Below, piece after piece: positions 16,633 to 25,284 of a stretch of 37,938 bases of DNA; position 1 is the stretch's first letter, and every line of letters starts with the position of its first letter. The translations under genes and the position numbers were made by a program. The notes beneath the pieces were generated by a model. That model searched no databases. It had not been told where the DNA came from and was given only the letters and a program-made list of their open reading frames with translations. Source of the stretch: Eubacterium sp. CAG:274 (GTDB taxonomy: Bacteria > Bacillota > Clostridia > Lachnospirales > CAG-274). Location of the stretch: assembly GCA_000432155.1 (NCBI GenBank), contig FR888474.1, forward strand, positions 1 through 37,938, given 5' to 3'.

Positions 16633-18102
16633 TTACTGTAACTTGCTCTTAACATATTCCTTAATAGCATCTCTTTCAATAACATCTTTGTGGAGAACTT
16701 CTCTAGTACCAATACCCTTGATTGGAGCAGGGATAGCAACACCACTTACCTTTTCAAGTTCGTTAAGTGCATCGAAAGGATTTACATTAGCATACTTTTC
16801 GCCATCAATAGCTCTTAAAACATCCTTAGCAAACTTATATGGACTAGCTGTTGAAACAACAACATTAGGAGTCTTATCGCCAGTCTGTGCAAGGTATGTA
16901 AGGTAACCGCTATATGCAACTGCTGTATGAGTATCCATTACATAGTGAGTTTCTTCGAATAAGTCCTTAATAGCCTTGAAAGTTTCTTCAACTGTAGCAT
17001 ATTCGCCTGTGAAGTTAGCTTCAACCTTAAAGCTGTACTTACCGTCTTTAGAAAGAGAATCCATCATAGACTTAGTATCTACAGTAGAGTTACTTAAATG
17101 ATAGAGTAATCTTTCAAGGTTAGAAGAGATAAGAATATCCATTGATGGAGAAACTGTTACAATGAAATCTCTGTTAATATCGTAAACACCTGTGCTAAAG
17201 AAATCGAAAAGAACCTTATTGTCGTTAGAAGCACAAATAAGCTGTTTAACAGGAAGACCCATATTCTTAGCATAGAAACCAGCGAGAATGTTACCAAAGT
17301 TACCAGTAGGAACAGTAAAGTTGATTTCATCGCCCATATTGATTTTGCCAGCCTTTACCATCTGTGCATAAGCATAGAAATAGTAAACAATCTGAGGTGC
17401 AAGTCTACCAATGTTAATAGAGTTAGCAGATGAGAATACATAACCATTCTTCTTTAACTCTGCCTTTAATTCATTATCAGTAAAAATTCTCTTAACAGCA
17501 CTCTGAGCGTCATCAAAGTTACCCTTAATAGCTGCAACACAAGTGTTAGCACCTTTCTGAGTAACCATCTGCATTTTCTGAACATCAGAAACACCGTCTT
17601 CAGGATAGAAAACAATAATCTTTGTACCTTCTACATCAGCAAAACCTTCAAGGGCAGCCTTACCAGTGTCACCACTTGTAGCAGTAAGAATAACAATCTT
17701 TTCTTCAACGCCATTCTTCTTTGCTGCTGTCTTTAAAAGATAAGGAAGAATAGAAAGTGCCATATCCTTGAAAGCAATAGTCTTACCATGGAAAAGTTCA
17801 AGGAAGTTGCCATTACCAGCACTTACTAATGGAGCAATAAGCTTAGTATCGAACTTTTCATCGTATGCAGAGTTAATACAATACTTTAATTCTTCTTCTG
17901 TATAATCAGTAAGAATAAGCTTTAATACTTCGTAAGCAAGTTCCTGATAAGACATTTCAGTAATCTTTTCTAAAGGAAAGTCAATTGTAGGGATGGTTTC
18001 TGGTACGAAAAGACCACCATCATTGGCAATACCCTGAACAATAGCCTGACTAGCTGTAACATAGTTTTTGTCGCCTCTTGTGCTTTTAAACATAATATTC
18101 AT
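16633..18102 (-). CDS. thrC: Threonine synthase
   Basis: It converts O-phosphohomoserine to threonine with pyridoxal phosphate, the last step of threonine synthesis. At 489 residues it is the long class II form. Visible signatures are the N-terminal FKSTRG and ANDGGLFVPE segments, the PLP lysine in IAFKDMALS (Lys112) and the ATSGDTGKAA phosphate-binding loop. VPTGNFGNILAGFYA and VSTASPYKF also fit the family. The frame could start at a GTG at 18108. I prefer ATG at 18102 because AGAGG lies 9 bases before it and only 3 before the GTG. No other threonine-pathway genes adjoin, and no T-box leader is visible in the short upstream region. Confidence 0.93.
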   Translation of the reverse strand: MNIMFKSTRGDKNYVTASQAIVQGIANDGGLFVPETIPTIDFPLEKITEMSYQELAYEVLKLILTDYTEEELKYCINSAYDEKFDTKLIAPLVSAGNGNFLELFHGKTIAFKDMALSILPYLLKTAAKKNGVEEKIVILTATSGDTGKAALEGFADVEGTKIIVFYPEDGVSDVQKMQMVTQKGANTCVAAIKGNFDDAQSAVKRIFTDNELKAELKKNGYVFSSANSINIGRLAPQIVYYFYAYAQMVKAGKINMGDEINFTVPTGNFGNILAGFYAKNMGLPVKQLICASNDNKVLFDFFSTGVYDINRDFIVTVSPSMDILISSNLERLLYHLSNSTVDTKSMMDSLSKDGKYSFKVEANFTGEYATVEETFKAIKDLFEETHYVMDTHTAVAYSGYLTYLAQTGDKTPNVVVSTASPYKFAKDVLRAIDGEKYANVNPFDALNELEKVSGVAIPAPIKGIGTREVLHKDVIERDAIKEYVKSKLQ

Positions 18103-18150
18103 ATTCACATACCTCTTTAAAAAATATTCTTGTTCAATGTTCTATTTCCA

Positions 18151-18179
18151 ATTTTATAATATTTTTATAGGTTTGTCAA
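18151..18179 (-). promoter_or_regulatory. Promoter for thrC
   Basis: Read on the minus strand: TTGACA (18179-18174), a 17-base spacer, and TAAAAT (18156-18151), about 50 bases before the start codon. Confidence 0.6.
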
Positions 18180-18218
18180 TTAATAGTTGTTTTTTGGCTG
18201 TATATTTAATAATTTTTC

Positions 18219-18247
18219 TTGTATAAAATTCTTTTATCATTTATAAT
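18219..18247 (+). promoter_or_regulatory. Promoter for nrdR
   Basis: TTGTAT (18219-18224), a 17-base spacer and TATAAT (18242-18247). It is divergent from the thrC promoter. Confidence 0.5.
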
Positions 18248-18300
18248 GAAGAAAAGGGAAAGTTTTTGGAAAATTGTTATACAAGGAGGAGAATAAGTAT

Positions 18301-18762
18301 ATGAAATGTCCTTTCTGTGGAGCTTCTGACACAAAGGTTGTAGATACCCGTACAATGGAAGATAATTCTGTTATTAGACGCAGACGCTTTTGCCCAGAAT
18401 GTAGCGAAAGATTTACTACATATGAAAGAGTGGATACAATACCTCTTACTGTTGTAAAAAGCGATGAAACAAGAGAATCTTTTGACAGAGGAAAAATATT
18501 GAAAGGTATGCTTATGAGCTGTAACAAGCGACCAGTTTCTGTTGAAGAATTGGAAAAGGTGGTTACATCTATTGAAAATTCATTTATTAACTCAACAAGA
18601 AAAGAAATAAGCAGTAAAGAAATAGGGGAAATGGTTATGGATAAATTAAAAGATATTGACCAGGTTGCCTATGTAAGATTTGCATCAGTTTACAGACAGT
18701 TTAAGGATATTGACAGCTTTAGCGAGGAACTTAAAAAGTTAGTGAAAGAGAATAAAAAATAA
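18301..18762 (+). CDS. nrdR: Transcriptional repressor NrdR
   Basis: NrdR represses ribonucleotide reductase genes according to ATP/dATP levels. The 153-residue product has an N-terminal zinc ribbon (MKCPFCG with Cys3 and Cys6, then FCPEC with Cys31 and Cys34), followed by the basic RRRRF stretch and an ATP-cone domain (about 49-139). Length matches the family. ATG at 18301 is chosen because AAGGAGGA lies about 10 bases upstream and because MKCPFCG is the conserved family start. A TTG extension from 18274 is unlikely. No ribonucleotide reductase gene lies in the window. Confidence 0.95.
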   Translation: MKCPFCGASDTKVVDTRTMEDNSVIRRRRFCPECSERFTTYERVDTIPLTVVKSDETRESFDRGKILKGMLMSCNKRPVSVEELEKVVTSIENSFINSTRKEISSKEIGEMVMDKLKDIDQVAYVRFASVYRQFKDIDSFSEELKKLVKENKK

Positions 18763-18830
18763 GTAATAACAAATAAAAGGGAATATTTTCTGTAAAAAAC
18801 ACATATTTATTGTAAAATATTATACTTTTA

Positions 18831-18859
18831 TTGACAATTTTTTTTCTATTTATTATAAT
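18831..18859 (+). promoter_or_regulatory. Promoter of the hydrogenase operon
   Basis: A consensus-perfect TTGACA (18831-18836), 17-base spacer and TATAAT (18854-18859). The start codon at 18880 lies close behind, so the leader is only about 15 bases. Confidence 0.8.
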
Positions 18860-18879
18860 CAAAATTTGGAGGCGATAGA

Positions 18880-19122
18880 ATGAATGTTTATGTATGTGTA
18901 GGAAGTTCATGTCATTTAAAAAATTCGAAAGGAATTATTGACAAACTTACTAAATTAATTGAAGAAAACAACATTAAGGCTAATGTTGAATTAAAAGGCT
19001 CTTTCTGTATGGGTCAATGTGGAAAAGACGGCGTTTCTGTAAAGATTGACGATGAAGTTTACTCTGTAACAGAAGAAGATGTTGAAATGTTCTTTAAAAA
19101 GAAGATTTTACCATTAGCATAG
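18880..19122 (+). CDS. Thioredoxin-like [2Fe-2S] ferredoxin
   Basis: An 80-residue protein of the thioredoxin-like [2Fe-2S] ferredoxin group, related to the NuoE/HydC C-terminal domain. Four cysteines in the expected pattern (Cys6, Cys11, Cys43, Cys47) would bind one [2Fe-2S] cluster. It is first in an operon with the sensor hydrogenase, phosphatase and hydrogenase, so it probably passes electrons to or from one of them. The gene has a GGAGG ribosome binding site 7 bases upstream. The partner and redox role are inferred from context. Confidence 0.85.
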   Translation: MNVYVCVGSSCHLKNSKGIIDKLTKLIEENNIKANVELKGSFCMGQCGKDGVSVKIDDEVYSVTEEDVEMFFKKKILPLA

Positions 19123-19160
19123 GAGAGTTTTAGCTCAGGTCTGTTTTGGGAGAGATGTCA

Positions 19161-20870
19161 ATGGGTTACATTAAAGTAAGAAAAGCCAACTGCAAAAATT
19201 GTTACAAATGCCTTAAAAACTGTATTTCTAAGGCCATAATGTACAAGAATGAAAAAGTTGAAATAATAGAAGATAGATGTATACTCTGTGGAAAGTGTAT
19301 TACAGCCTGTCCGCAGGGAGCAAAGAAAATAGACAATGATGTTTCTATTATAAAGGAATATATTGAAGACCCTAATATAAAGGTTGCTATTTCCGTTGCT
19401 CCCAGTTTTGTTTCAGTTTTTAAAGAAAGTAGAAAAAATCTTGTATGGGCTTTAAAGCAGTTAGGCTTTGACTATGTTGAGGAAACTGCTGTTGGAGCAA
19501 AGTATGTTACAAGGGAGTATTTACATCTGTTGGAAAAAGGAGAAATGGAAAATATAATTTCTTCAGCTTGTCCAAGTGTGAATATGTATATTGAAAAGTA
19601 TTATCCTAAGTTGACAAAGTACATAGCACCAGTTATGTCACCGGCTCTTGTACATGGCAAAATGCTTAAAGAAAAGTATGGCAAAGATACGAAAGTAGTT
19701 TTTTTAGGCTCTTGTCTTTCAATGCTTAAAGAGGTTAATGAGTCAGAGTATGTGGATAATATGATTACATTTAACCAACTTACACAATGGTTTATACAAG
19801 AGAGGATTACTCCGGCAGAGGGAGAAGAAATGCCTTTTGATGTGCCAAGTTCCTATTCCAGAATATATCCTATTGTAGACGGTATAGTTTATGATATTAG
19901 ACATATAAGTGGTAAAACTCAAGGCACTGATAAGATTGGTGGCTATGATTTAGTTTCTGCTAGTGGATTACAAAATGTTCAAAGGCTTTTAGATGAAGTT
20001 CAAAAGGGGAATATTAAAAAAGCCTTTTTAGAAGTATTTTCTTGTTACGGTGGCTGTGTTCATGGACCTTTTAAGGTAAGCCATGGTTCTACTAGCTATA
20101 GAGCTAGAATAGAAGTTAAGGACTATGCTGACAGGGCGAATGATACAGCAGATGAATATGTTGGAGATATTTCTGCAACATTTACTCCTAAGCCCGTAAT
20201 AGAAGATATGCCTACAGAGGAACAGATAAGAGATATTCTTTCTCAAATAGGTAAAAACTCTAAAGCACAGGAATTAAACTGTGGTTCTTGTGGTTATGCT
20301 ACTTGTAGAGATAAGGCTATAGCTGTTTATCAAGGAAAAGCCGATTTGTATATTTGTATGCCTTATATGACAGATATTAATCAGGCTTTATCTAGTGTAA
20401 CACTTGATTTGACACCTAATTATATTATTGCTGTTGACAACAATATGGTAATAAAAGAATTTAACAGAGCTGCACAAAAACTCTTTGGAGTAACAAGATT
20501 ACAGGCACTTAATAAGCCTTTATCTAACTTTATAAACCCGGTTGATTTCCAGCAGGTTATTGCTAACCAAAGTAATATATACAACAAAAAGGTTAGTTAT
20601 ACAGAATATGGAATTATAACAGAACAAACTATTGTTTATTCAGAAGAAAAAAATATGGCTATTGCCATTATAAATGACATTACAAGAGAAGAAGAAATGA
20701 AAAAGGCTGTTCATCGCAGAAAACTTGATTCTGTAGAAATGGCACAAAAAGTTATTGATAAGCAAATGGTAGTTGCTCAGCAGATAGCAAGTCTTTTAGG
20801 CGAAACAACTGCTGAAACTAAAGTTACACTAAACAAGTTAAAAGACCTCATTGATTCGGAGGTAGATTAA
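19161..20870 (+). CDS. Sensor-type [FeFe] hydrogenase with PAS domain
   Basis: The 569-residue protein has two [4Fe-4S] motifs (Cys11/14/17/21 and Cys40/43/46/50). The H-cluster domain spans about 70-300. Its four ligands are kept: Cys137 (SSACP), Cys185 (LGSCL), Cys295 and Cys299 (SCYGGC). A further Fe-S motif follows (Cys374/377/382 and Cys399), then a PAS domain (about 415-505) and a C-terminal helix. In active enzymes the first loop reads SCCP, whose first cysteine relays protons; here it is Ala136. This fits the putatively H2-sensing group C hydrogenases rather than a fast catalyst. The phosphatase gene begins 3 bases after it. ATG at 19161 is chosen because GGGAGAG ends 6 bases before it; a TTG at 19146 lacks a site. 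Confidence 0.88.
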   Translation: MGYIKVRKANCKNCYKCLKNCISKAIMYKNEKVEIIEDRCILCGKCITACPQGAKKIDNDVSIIKEYIEDPNIKVAISVAPSFVSVFKESRKNLVWALKQLGFDYVEETAVGAKYVTREYLHLLEKGEMENIISSACPSVNMYIEKYYPKLTKYIAPVMSPALVHGKMLKEKYGKDTKVVFLGSCLSMLKEVNESEYVDNMITFNQLTQWFIQERITPAEGEEMPFDVPSSYSRIYPIVDGIVYDIRHISGKTQGTDKIGGYDLVSASGLQNVQRLLDEVQKGNIKKAFLEVFSCYGGCVHGPFKVSHGSTSYRARIEVKDYADRANDTADEYVGDISATFTPKPVIEDMPTEEQIRDILSQIGKNSKAQELNCGSCGYATCRDKAIAVYQGKADLYICMPYMTDINQALSSVTLDLTPNYIIAVDNNMVIKEFNRAAQKLFGVTRLQALNKPLSNFINPVDFQQVIANQSNIYNKKVSYTEYGIITEQTIVYSEEKNMAIAIINDITREEEMKKAVHRRKLDSVEMAQKVIDKQMVVAQQIASLLGETTAETKVTLNKLKDLIDSEVD

Positions 20871-20873
20871 TCT

Positions 20874-22049
20874 ATGGATAAAGTGTATGTAGAGGCTACT
20901 TATAAAAGTTTAAATAAGTTAAACGAGGAACTCTGTGGCGATAGAGTTGAAATAGTGAAAAATGACGATAGCTATTTTGTAGTTTTATCTGATGGATTAG
21001 GAAGTGGTGTTAAAGCCAATATACTTTCTACATTAACATCAAAGATTATTTCTACTATGATGTTTCAAGGTGCAAGTATTGAAGATACTGTTGAAACAAT
21101 AGTCCATACATTACCTGTTTGTAGTGTAAGAAAAGTTGCTTATTCCACTTTTATGATTTTGCAGATAGACTATGACGGAAATGCTTATCTTGTGGAATTT
21201 GACAGCCCTGGTTGTATTTTTGTAAGAGATGGTCGACTTATGAACATTGAGTATAATTACAGAAGTATAGCCGGAAAAGAGATAAAAGAGGCTCATTTTA
21301 AAGTAAAACCTAATGATTTTATGATGCTTTTAAGTGACGGTGTTGTATACGCCGGTATTGGAGAACTTATGAATTTGGGTTGGACTTGGAAAAATGTAAG
21401 CGAGTATGTTGTAAACAGTATTACGCCGGATATGACAGCTGCAAGGCTTACCAATATGTTAAGTGAAACTTGTAAGCAGTTATATATGAATAAACCTGGC
21501 GATGACACTACAATAGCTACAGTAAAGATAGTTTCCAGAAAAAATGTATGTCTTTATAGTGGACCACCAATGGACAAAAGCTGTGATGAAAGATTGGTTA
21601 CAGAATTTATGATACCGGAGGGCAAGAAGATTGTGTGTGGAGGTAGCTCTGCCAACATTGTTAGTAGAGTGCTGAAACAGCCACTTATGCCTAGTATTGA
21701 ATATTCTGACCCAGAAATACCACCTACTGCAACAATAGCAGGCATTGACCTGGTAACAGAAGGTGTAATAACATTAAAAAGAACTGTTGATATTTTGAAA
21801 AGTTATGTGGAAAATCCTACGGGCAAAGAGGTTTTGGCAAGTCTTGACCTTAAAAACGGAGCATCTCAAATTGCGAAGATGCTTATTGAGGATTGCACAC
21901 ATTTGTATTTATACATTGGACAAAGTATTAATCCGGCACATCAAAATCCGGATTTACCCTTTGATTTAAGTATTAAAATGATTATCCTAGACGAGTTATA
22001 TTCACTTATGATAAAGCTAGGAAAGGTAGTTAAGCGATATTATTATTAA
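20874..22049 (+). CDS. SpoIIE-type PP2C serine phosphatase, partner of the hydrogen sensor
   Basis: Residues 1-220 form a PP2C-like SpoIIE phosphatase domain. Metal-binding motifs are LSDGLGSG (Asp40), LLSDGV (Asp155) and the end motif GDDTT (Asp210/211). It would dephosphorylate a serine or threonine on a protein, possibly an anti-sigma-factor antagonist. Residues about 221-391 are an additional domain that I cannot name, with a VCGGSSANIVSR motif near 258. There is no membrane segment, unlike SpoIIE itself. The 3-base gap after the PAS-hydrogenase and the 14-base gap before the catalytic hydrogenase suggest that H2 level or redox state is relayed through this phosphatase. No kinase or substrate protein is present in the window. 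Confidence 0.85.
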   Translation: MDKVYVEATYKSLNKLNEELCGDRVEIVKNDDSYFVVLSDGLGSGVKANILSTLTSKIISTMMFQGASIEDTVETIVHTLPVCSVRKVAYSTFMILQIDYDGNAYLVEFDSPGCIFVRDGRLMNIEYNYRSIAGKEIKEAHFKVKPNDFMMLLSDGVVYAGIGELMNLGWTWKNVSEYVVNSITPDMTAARLTNMLSETCKQLYMNKPGDDTTIATVKIVSRKNVCLYSGPPMDKSCDERLVTEFMIPEGKKIVCGGSSANIVSRVLKQPLMPSIEYSDPEIPPTATIAGIDLVTEGVITLKRTVDILKSYVENPTGKEVLASLDLKNGASQIAKMLIEDCTHLYLYIGQSINPAHQNPDLPFDLSIKMIILDELYSLMIKLGKVVKRYYY

Positions 22050-22063
22050 TTAAGGAGAAAATT

Positions 22064-23521
22064 ATGGAAAATATTACTGACATTAACCAGATTAAGATGG
22101 CTGTACTTATTAAAACAGCTCAGTATGCTTTCGAGGGCACTCTTGATGAAAAGCAGGAAAACATACCTTATGAGCTTACAGACCCAATTAAGCCTAATTT
22201 CAGATGTTGTGTATACAGAGAAAGAGAAATTATCCGTCAGAGAGTAAGACTTGCTATGGGTCGTATACCTTCAAATCTTCACTATGAAAAGTCAGATAAT
22301 ACTCAGATTGTTCATGTTATGCAGGCTGCTTGCGAGGGCTGTCCTATTGACAGATTTACAGTAACAAGTAACTGCCACAACTGTCTTGCACAGAAGTGTA
22401 TCAAAGCCTGTAAATTTGGTGCTATTACAAAAACTCCTCAGGGTGCATACATTGACAAGTCTAAGTGTAAGAAGTGTGGTCAATGTCTTAAAGCCTGTCC
22501 ATACCACGCTATTGTGGATATTGAAAGACCTTGTAAAGTTACTTGCCCAGTAGATGCAGTTCAGATTGACGAAAACGATTTAGCTATGATTGATGAAGCA
22601 AAGTGCATTAACTGTGGTCAATGTGTTGTTGCCTGTCCTTTCGGTGCTATTGGCGATGCGTCAATGATGACTAATGTTATCAACTCTATTAGAACAAGTG
22701 ATAATGTATATGCTATGATTGCACCTGCTATTGAAGGTCAGTTTGGTGATGTAACAGTACCTCAGTTAAAGGAAGCTATTAAGGCTCTTGGCTTTAAGGA
22801 CTGTCTTGAAGTTGCTCTTGGTGCTGATGTTGTAGCTTGGAGAGAAGCTGAAGAAGTTGTTGCCAACATTAAAGATGGCAAAAAGACAACTACATCTTGT
22901 TGTCCAGCTTTTGTAAACCTTATTGAAAAGCATTTCCCACAGTTAAAGGAAAACATTTCAACAACTGTTTCTCCTATGGTTGCTACTGCTAGACTTATTA
23001 AGGCAAGCAATCCAGATGCTGAAATCGTATTTATTGGACCATGTATTGCAAAGAAAAATGAAGTTGTTAGCCATTACTTAGGCGAAATTAGTGGTGCTAT
23101 TACTTTTGAAGAACTTTCAGCAATGTTTACTGTTAAGGAAATCGACCCAGCATCATTTACTGGCGAAAATGAAGAAGCTACTTGCTATGGTAAGGGCTTT
23201 GCTAAGAGTGGCGGTGTTACAACAGCTGTTCTCAAGGTTGTTGAAGAAGAAAACATTGACCTTGATATTAAGGCTTGCAAGTGTAGTGGTGCTGCTGAAT
23301 GTAAGAAGGCATTACAGATGCTCAAGGTAGGTAGACTTCCAGAAGATATTATTGAAGGTATGGCTTGTGAGGGCGGTTGTATCAATGGACCTGGTAAGGT
23401 TACAGATGGTATTATGCAGAGCAAGAAGATTTTCGATAAGTATGTAAAAGTACCTAATACAGAAATCATTGCAAACAGCGAAAAGGCTGGTTTTGCAGAT
23501 ATTAACATACATAAGCATTAA
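22064..23521 (+). CDS. [FeFe] hydrogenase, catalytic type (group B-like)
   Basis: It would interconvert protons and H2, taking electrons from ferredoxin during fermentation. The N-terminal half carries several [4Fe-4S] motifs (Cys104/107/112/116, Cys135/138/141/145, Cys181/184/187/191). The H-cluster domain spans about 215-450. Motif 1 is TTTSCCPAF, with proton-relay Cys279 and ligand Cys280. Motif 2 is GPCIAKKNE (Cys327), and motif 3 is GMACEGGC (Cys435, Cys439). The proton-relay cysteine is kept, unlike in the sensor protein. The sequence around motifs 2 and 3 (GPC, NGPG) fits the group B hydrogenases of clostridia better than group A. There is no diaphorase partner here. H-cluster maturases (HydE, F, G) must be elsewhere. 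Confidence 0.92.
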   Translation: MENITDINQIKMAVLIKTAQYAFEGTLDEKQENIPYELTDPIKPNFRCCVYREREIIRQRVRLAMGRIPSNLHYEKSDNTQIVHVMQAACEGCPIDRFTVTSNCHNCLAQKCIKACKFGAITKTPQGAYIDKSKCKKCGQCLKACPYHAIVDIERPCKVTCPVDAVQIDENDLAMIDEAKCINCGQCVVACPFGAIGDASMMTNVINSIRTSDNVYAMIAPAIEGQFGDVTVPQLKEAIKALGFKDCLEVALGADVVAWREAEEVVANIKDGKKTTTSCCPAFVNLIEKHFPQLKENISTTVSPMVATARLIKASNPDAEIVFIGPCIAKKNEVVSHYLGEISGAITFEELSAMFTVKEIDPASFTGENEEATCYGKGFAKSGGVTTAVLKVVEEENIDLDIKACKCSGAAECKKALQMLKVGRLPEDIIEGMACEGGCINGPGKVTDGIMQSKKIFDKYVKVPNTEIIANSEKAGFADINIHKH

Positions 23522-23561
23522 TATAGAGTTTGCTATATTTTAAACATTGCAAATGTTTAAG

Positions 23562-23589
23562 GGCTATCACTAAGGGTGATAGCCTTTTT
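23562..23589 (+). terminator. Terminator of the hydrogenase operon
   Basis: GGCTATCAC (23562-23570) pairs with GTGATAGCC (23576-23584), followed by five T. Confidence 0.85.
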
Positions 23590-23636
23590 GTTGGGGTAAA
23601 GAGAAAATATTGACAACATATTTTAATATAAAAATA

Positions 23637-23665
23637 TAGAAATGTTTATACAATTATGATATAAT
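23637..23665 (+). promoter_or_regulatory. Extended -10 promoter for the antiporter gene
   Basis: TGA directly before TATAAT (23660-23665) makes an extended -10. The -35 at 23637-23642 (TAGAAA) is weak. A TTGACA also occurs at 23610-23615 without a well-placed partner. Confidence 0.5.
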
Positions 23666-23728
23666 TTGAAAGCGTGTGCAAAAATCAGTATTTTTGTGTA
23701 GAAAAGAAAAGAATGGAGTTTTATAAAT

Positions 23729-25243
23729 ATGAATCCGGCGATTTTTATTGGAACTTGGTGGTCCTTAGTTCCACCGTTGTTGGCGATATGTTTAGCACTT
23801 ATAACAAAAGAGGTTTACAGTTCACTTATATTGGGAATTGTAGCCGGTGTGTTAATGTATACAGGGTTTAACCCATGGCAGGCTTTCATAGCCTTTTATG
23901 ACATTATGAAAGACAGTATGAATTTGAATATTTTAATATTTGATATTATGCTTGGTGTTGTAATTGTGCTTATGGTAGAGTCCGGTGGCTCAAGAGCCTA
24001 TGGAGAGTGGGCTGCTAAGAAAGTGAAAACTAAGAAAAAAGCACTTTTGGCTACAATGGGTTTAGGTATACTTATTTTCGTAGATGATTACTTTAACTGC
24101 TTGACAGTAGGTTCGGTAATGCGTCCTGTAACTAGCAGATACAAGGTATCTAAGACTAAACTTGCCTATATTATTGATGCTACAGCAGCACCAATTTGCA
24201 TTATTGCTCCTATGTCTAGTTGGGCAGCAGCCGTTAATTCATATGTTCCAGAAGATGTGAATATTACAGGCTTTCAGTTATTTTTAAGAACTATACCTTA
24301 CAATTTATATGCTTTACTTACCTTAGTTATGGTTTTATACATTATTTTAACAGGCTTTGATTTTGGTAAGATGAAAAAGTTTGAGGATAAGACACAGCAA
24401 GCAGATTGTGAATTTGATGAAATAGACAAGATTGAGCAAGAAGAAGGAAGTAAGTCAAAGGGTAAAATAATGGACTTAATTCTTCCAGTAGTTGTTTTGA
24501 TTGCTTTAACCGTTGGAACAATGATTTATACTGGATTTTTAGGTGGAGCTAAAAATGTGGTTTCAGCTTTTGCAAATTGCGATGCCGAGGTTAGTTTAGT
24601 TTTTGCTAGTACAGTTACTTTAATATTTATGTTAATTTTATATATTCCTCGTAGAATTATGACTTTCCAAAAGTTTATGGAAAGTTTGGCAGAGGGCTTT
24701 AAATTAATGATTCCGTCTATATTGATTTTAGTATTTGCCTGGTCATTAAAGGGCGTAGGCGATGCCTTACAAATATCAACTTTTGTTGAAAACACTTTAG
24801 GTGGTAGTGTAACAAATGGTGCAATTATTCCAATGGTTATGTTTATGATTGCTATATTCCTAGCTTTTTCAACTGGTTCAAGCTGGGGAACATTTGCTAT
24901 TTTAATACCTATTGTAACCGCTATATTCTCAGGCGGTGGAAATATGGAAATGATGGTTATTTCTATATCAGCCGTATTAGCCGGTGCAGTATGTGGTGAC
25001 CATGTTTCTCCTATTTCAGATACGACTATTATGTCATCTGCCGGTGCTCAATGTCATCATATTGACCATGTTTCAACCCAAATGCAATATGCTATTGTTG
25101 TTGCTGTGGTTTGTGTGTTTGGTTATTTAATTGCCGGTTTTGTGCAGGTATGGTGGATAGTGTTGTTGATAAGTATTGCTGTATTGTTGACAACTCTCAC
25201 TATTATGAAAAAATATGTTAATAAAAAATATTTGAAGAAATAG
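23729..25243 (+). CDS. NhaC-family Na+/H+ antiporter
   Basis: This 504-residue membrane protein has about eleven hydrophobic segments and belongs to the NhaC family (ion transporter superfamily). Family features are the LGILIFVDDYFNCLTVGSVMRP region in the first half, and SWGTFAILIPI and AGAVCGDHVSPISDTTIMSS in the second half. It would exchange Na+ (or an organic substrate, as in the MleN malate/lactate members) for protons. A hydrophilic, acidic loop occupies about residues 215-250. The start codon is preceded by GGAG at 10 bases. It is a single-gene unit with its own promoter and a strong terminator. The exact substrate cannot be told. Confidence 0.88.
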   Translation: MNPAIFIGTWWSLVPPLLAICLALITKEVYSSLILGIVAGVLMYTGFNPWQAFIAFYDIMKDSMNLNILIFDIMLGVVIVLMVESGGSRAYGEWAAKKVKTKKKALLATMGLGILIFVDDYFNCLTVGSVMRPVTSRYKVSKTKLAYIIDATAAPICIIAPMSSWAAAVNSYVPEDVNITGFQLFLRTIPYNLYALLTLVMVLYIILTGFDFGKMKKFEDKTQQADCEFDEIDKIEQEEGSKSKGKIMDLILPVVVLIALTVGTMIYTGFLGGAKNVVSAFANCDAEVSLVFASTVTLIFMLILYIPRRIMTFQKFMESLAEGFKLMIPSILILVFAWSLKGVGDALQISTFVENTLGGSVTNGAIIPMVMFMIAIFLAFSTGSSWGTFAILIPIVTAIFSGGGNMEMMVISISAVLAGAVCGDHVSPISDTTIMSSAGAQCHHIDHVSTQMQYAIVVAVVCVFGYLIAGFVQVWWIVLLISIAVLLTTLTIMKKYVNKKYLKK

Positions 25244-25273
25244 AAAAAGGCTTTGCGTTGCAAAGCCTTTTTT
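25244..25273. terminator. Bidirectional terminator between the antiporter and the 25285 gene
   Basis: AAAAAGGCTTTGC (25244-25256) and GCAAAGCCTTTTT (25260-25272) form a 13-bp stem with a GTT loop and U-tracts on both strands. It lies between the convergent genes. Confidence 0.9.
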
Positions 25274-25284
25274 GTTTACTTTTG

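Noticed and set aside
16586..16906. 106-codon plus-strand frame opposite the 3' end of thrC
   Set aside because: It begins within the shared terminator region, lacks a binding site and lies antisense to a conserved enzyme gene.
18103..18300. T-box or other amino-acid leader upstream of thrC
   Set aside because: The promoter leaves only about 50 bases of leader and no T-box sequence or terminator hairpin is visible.
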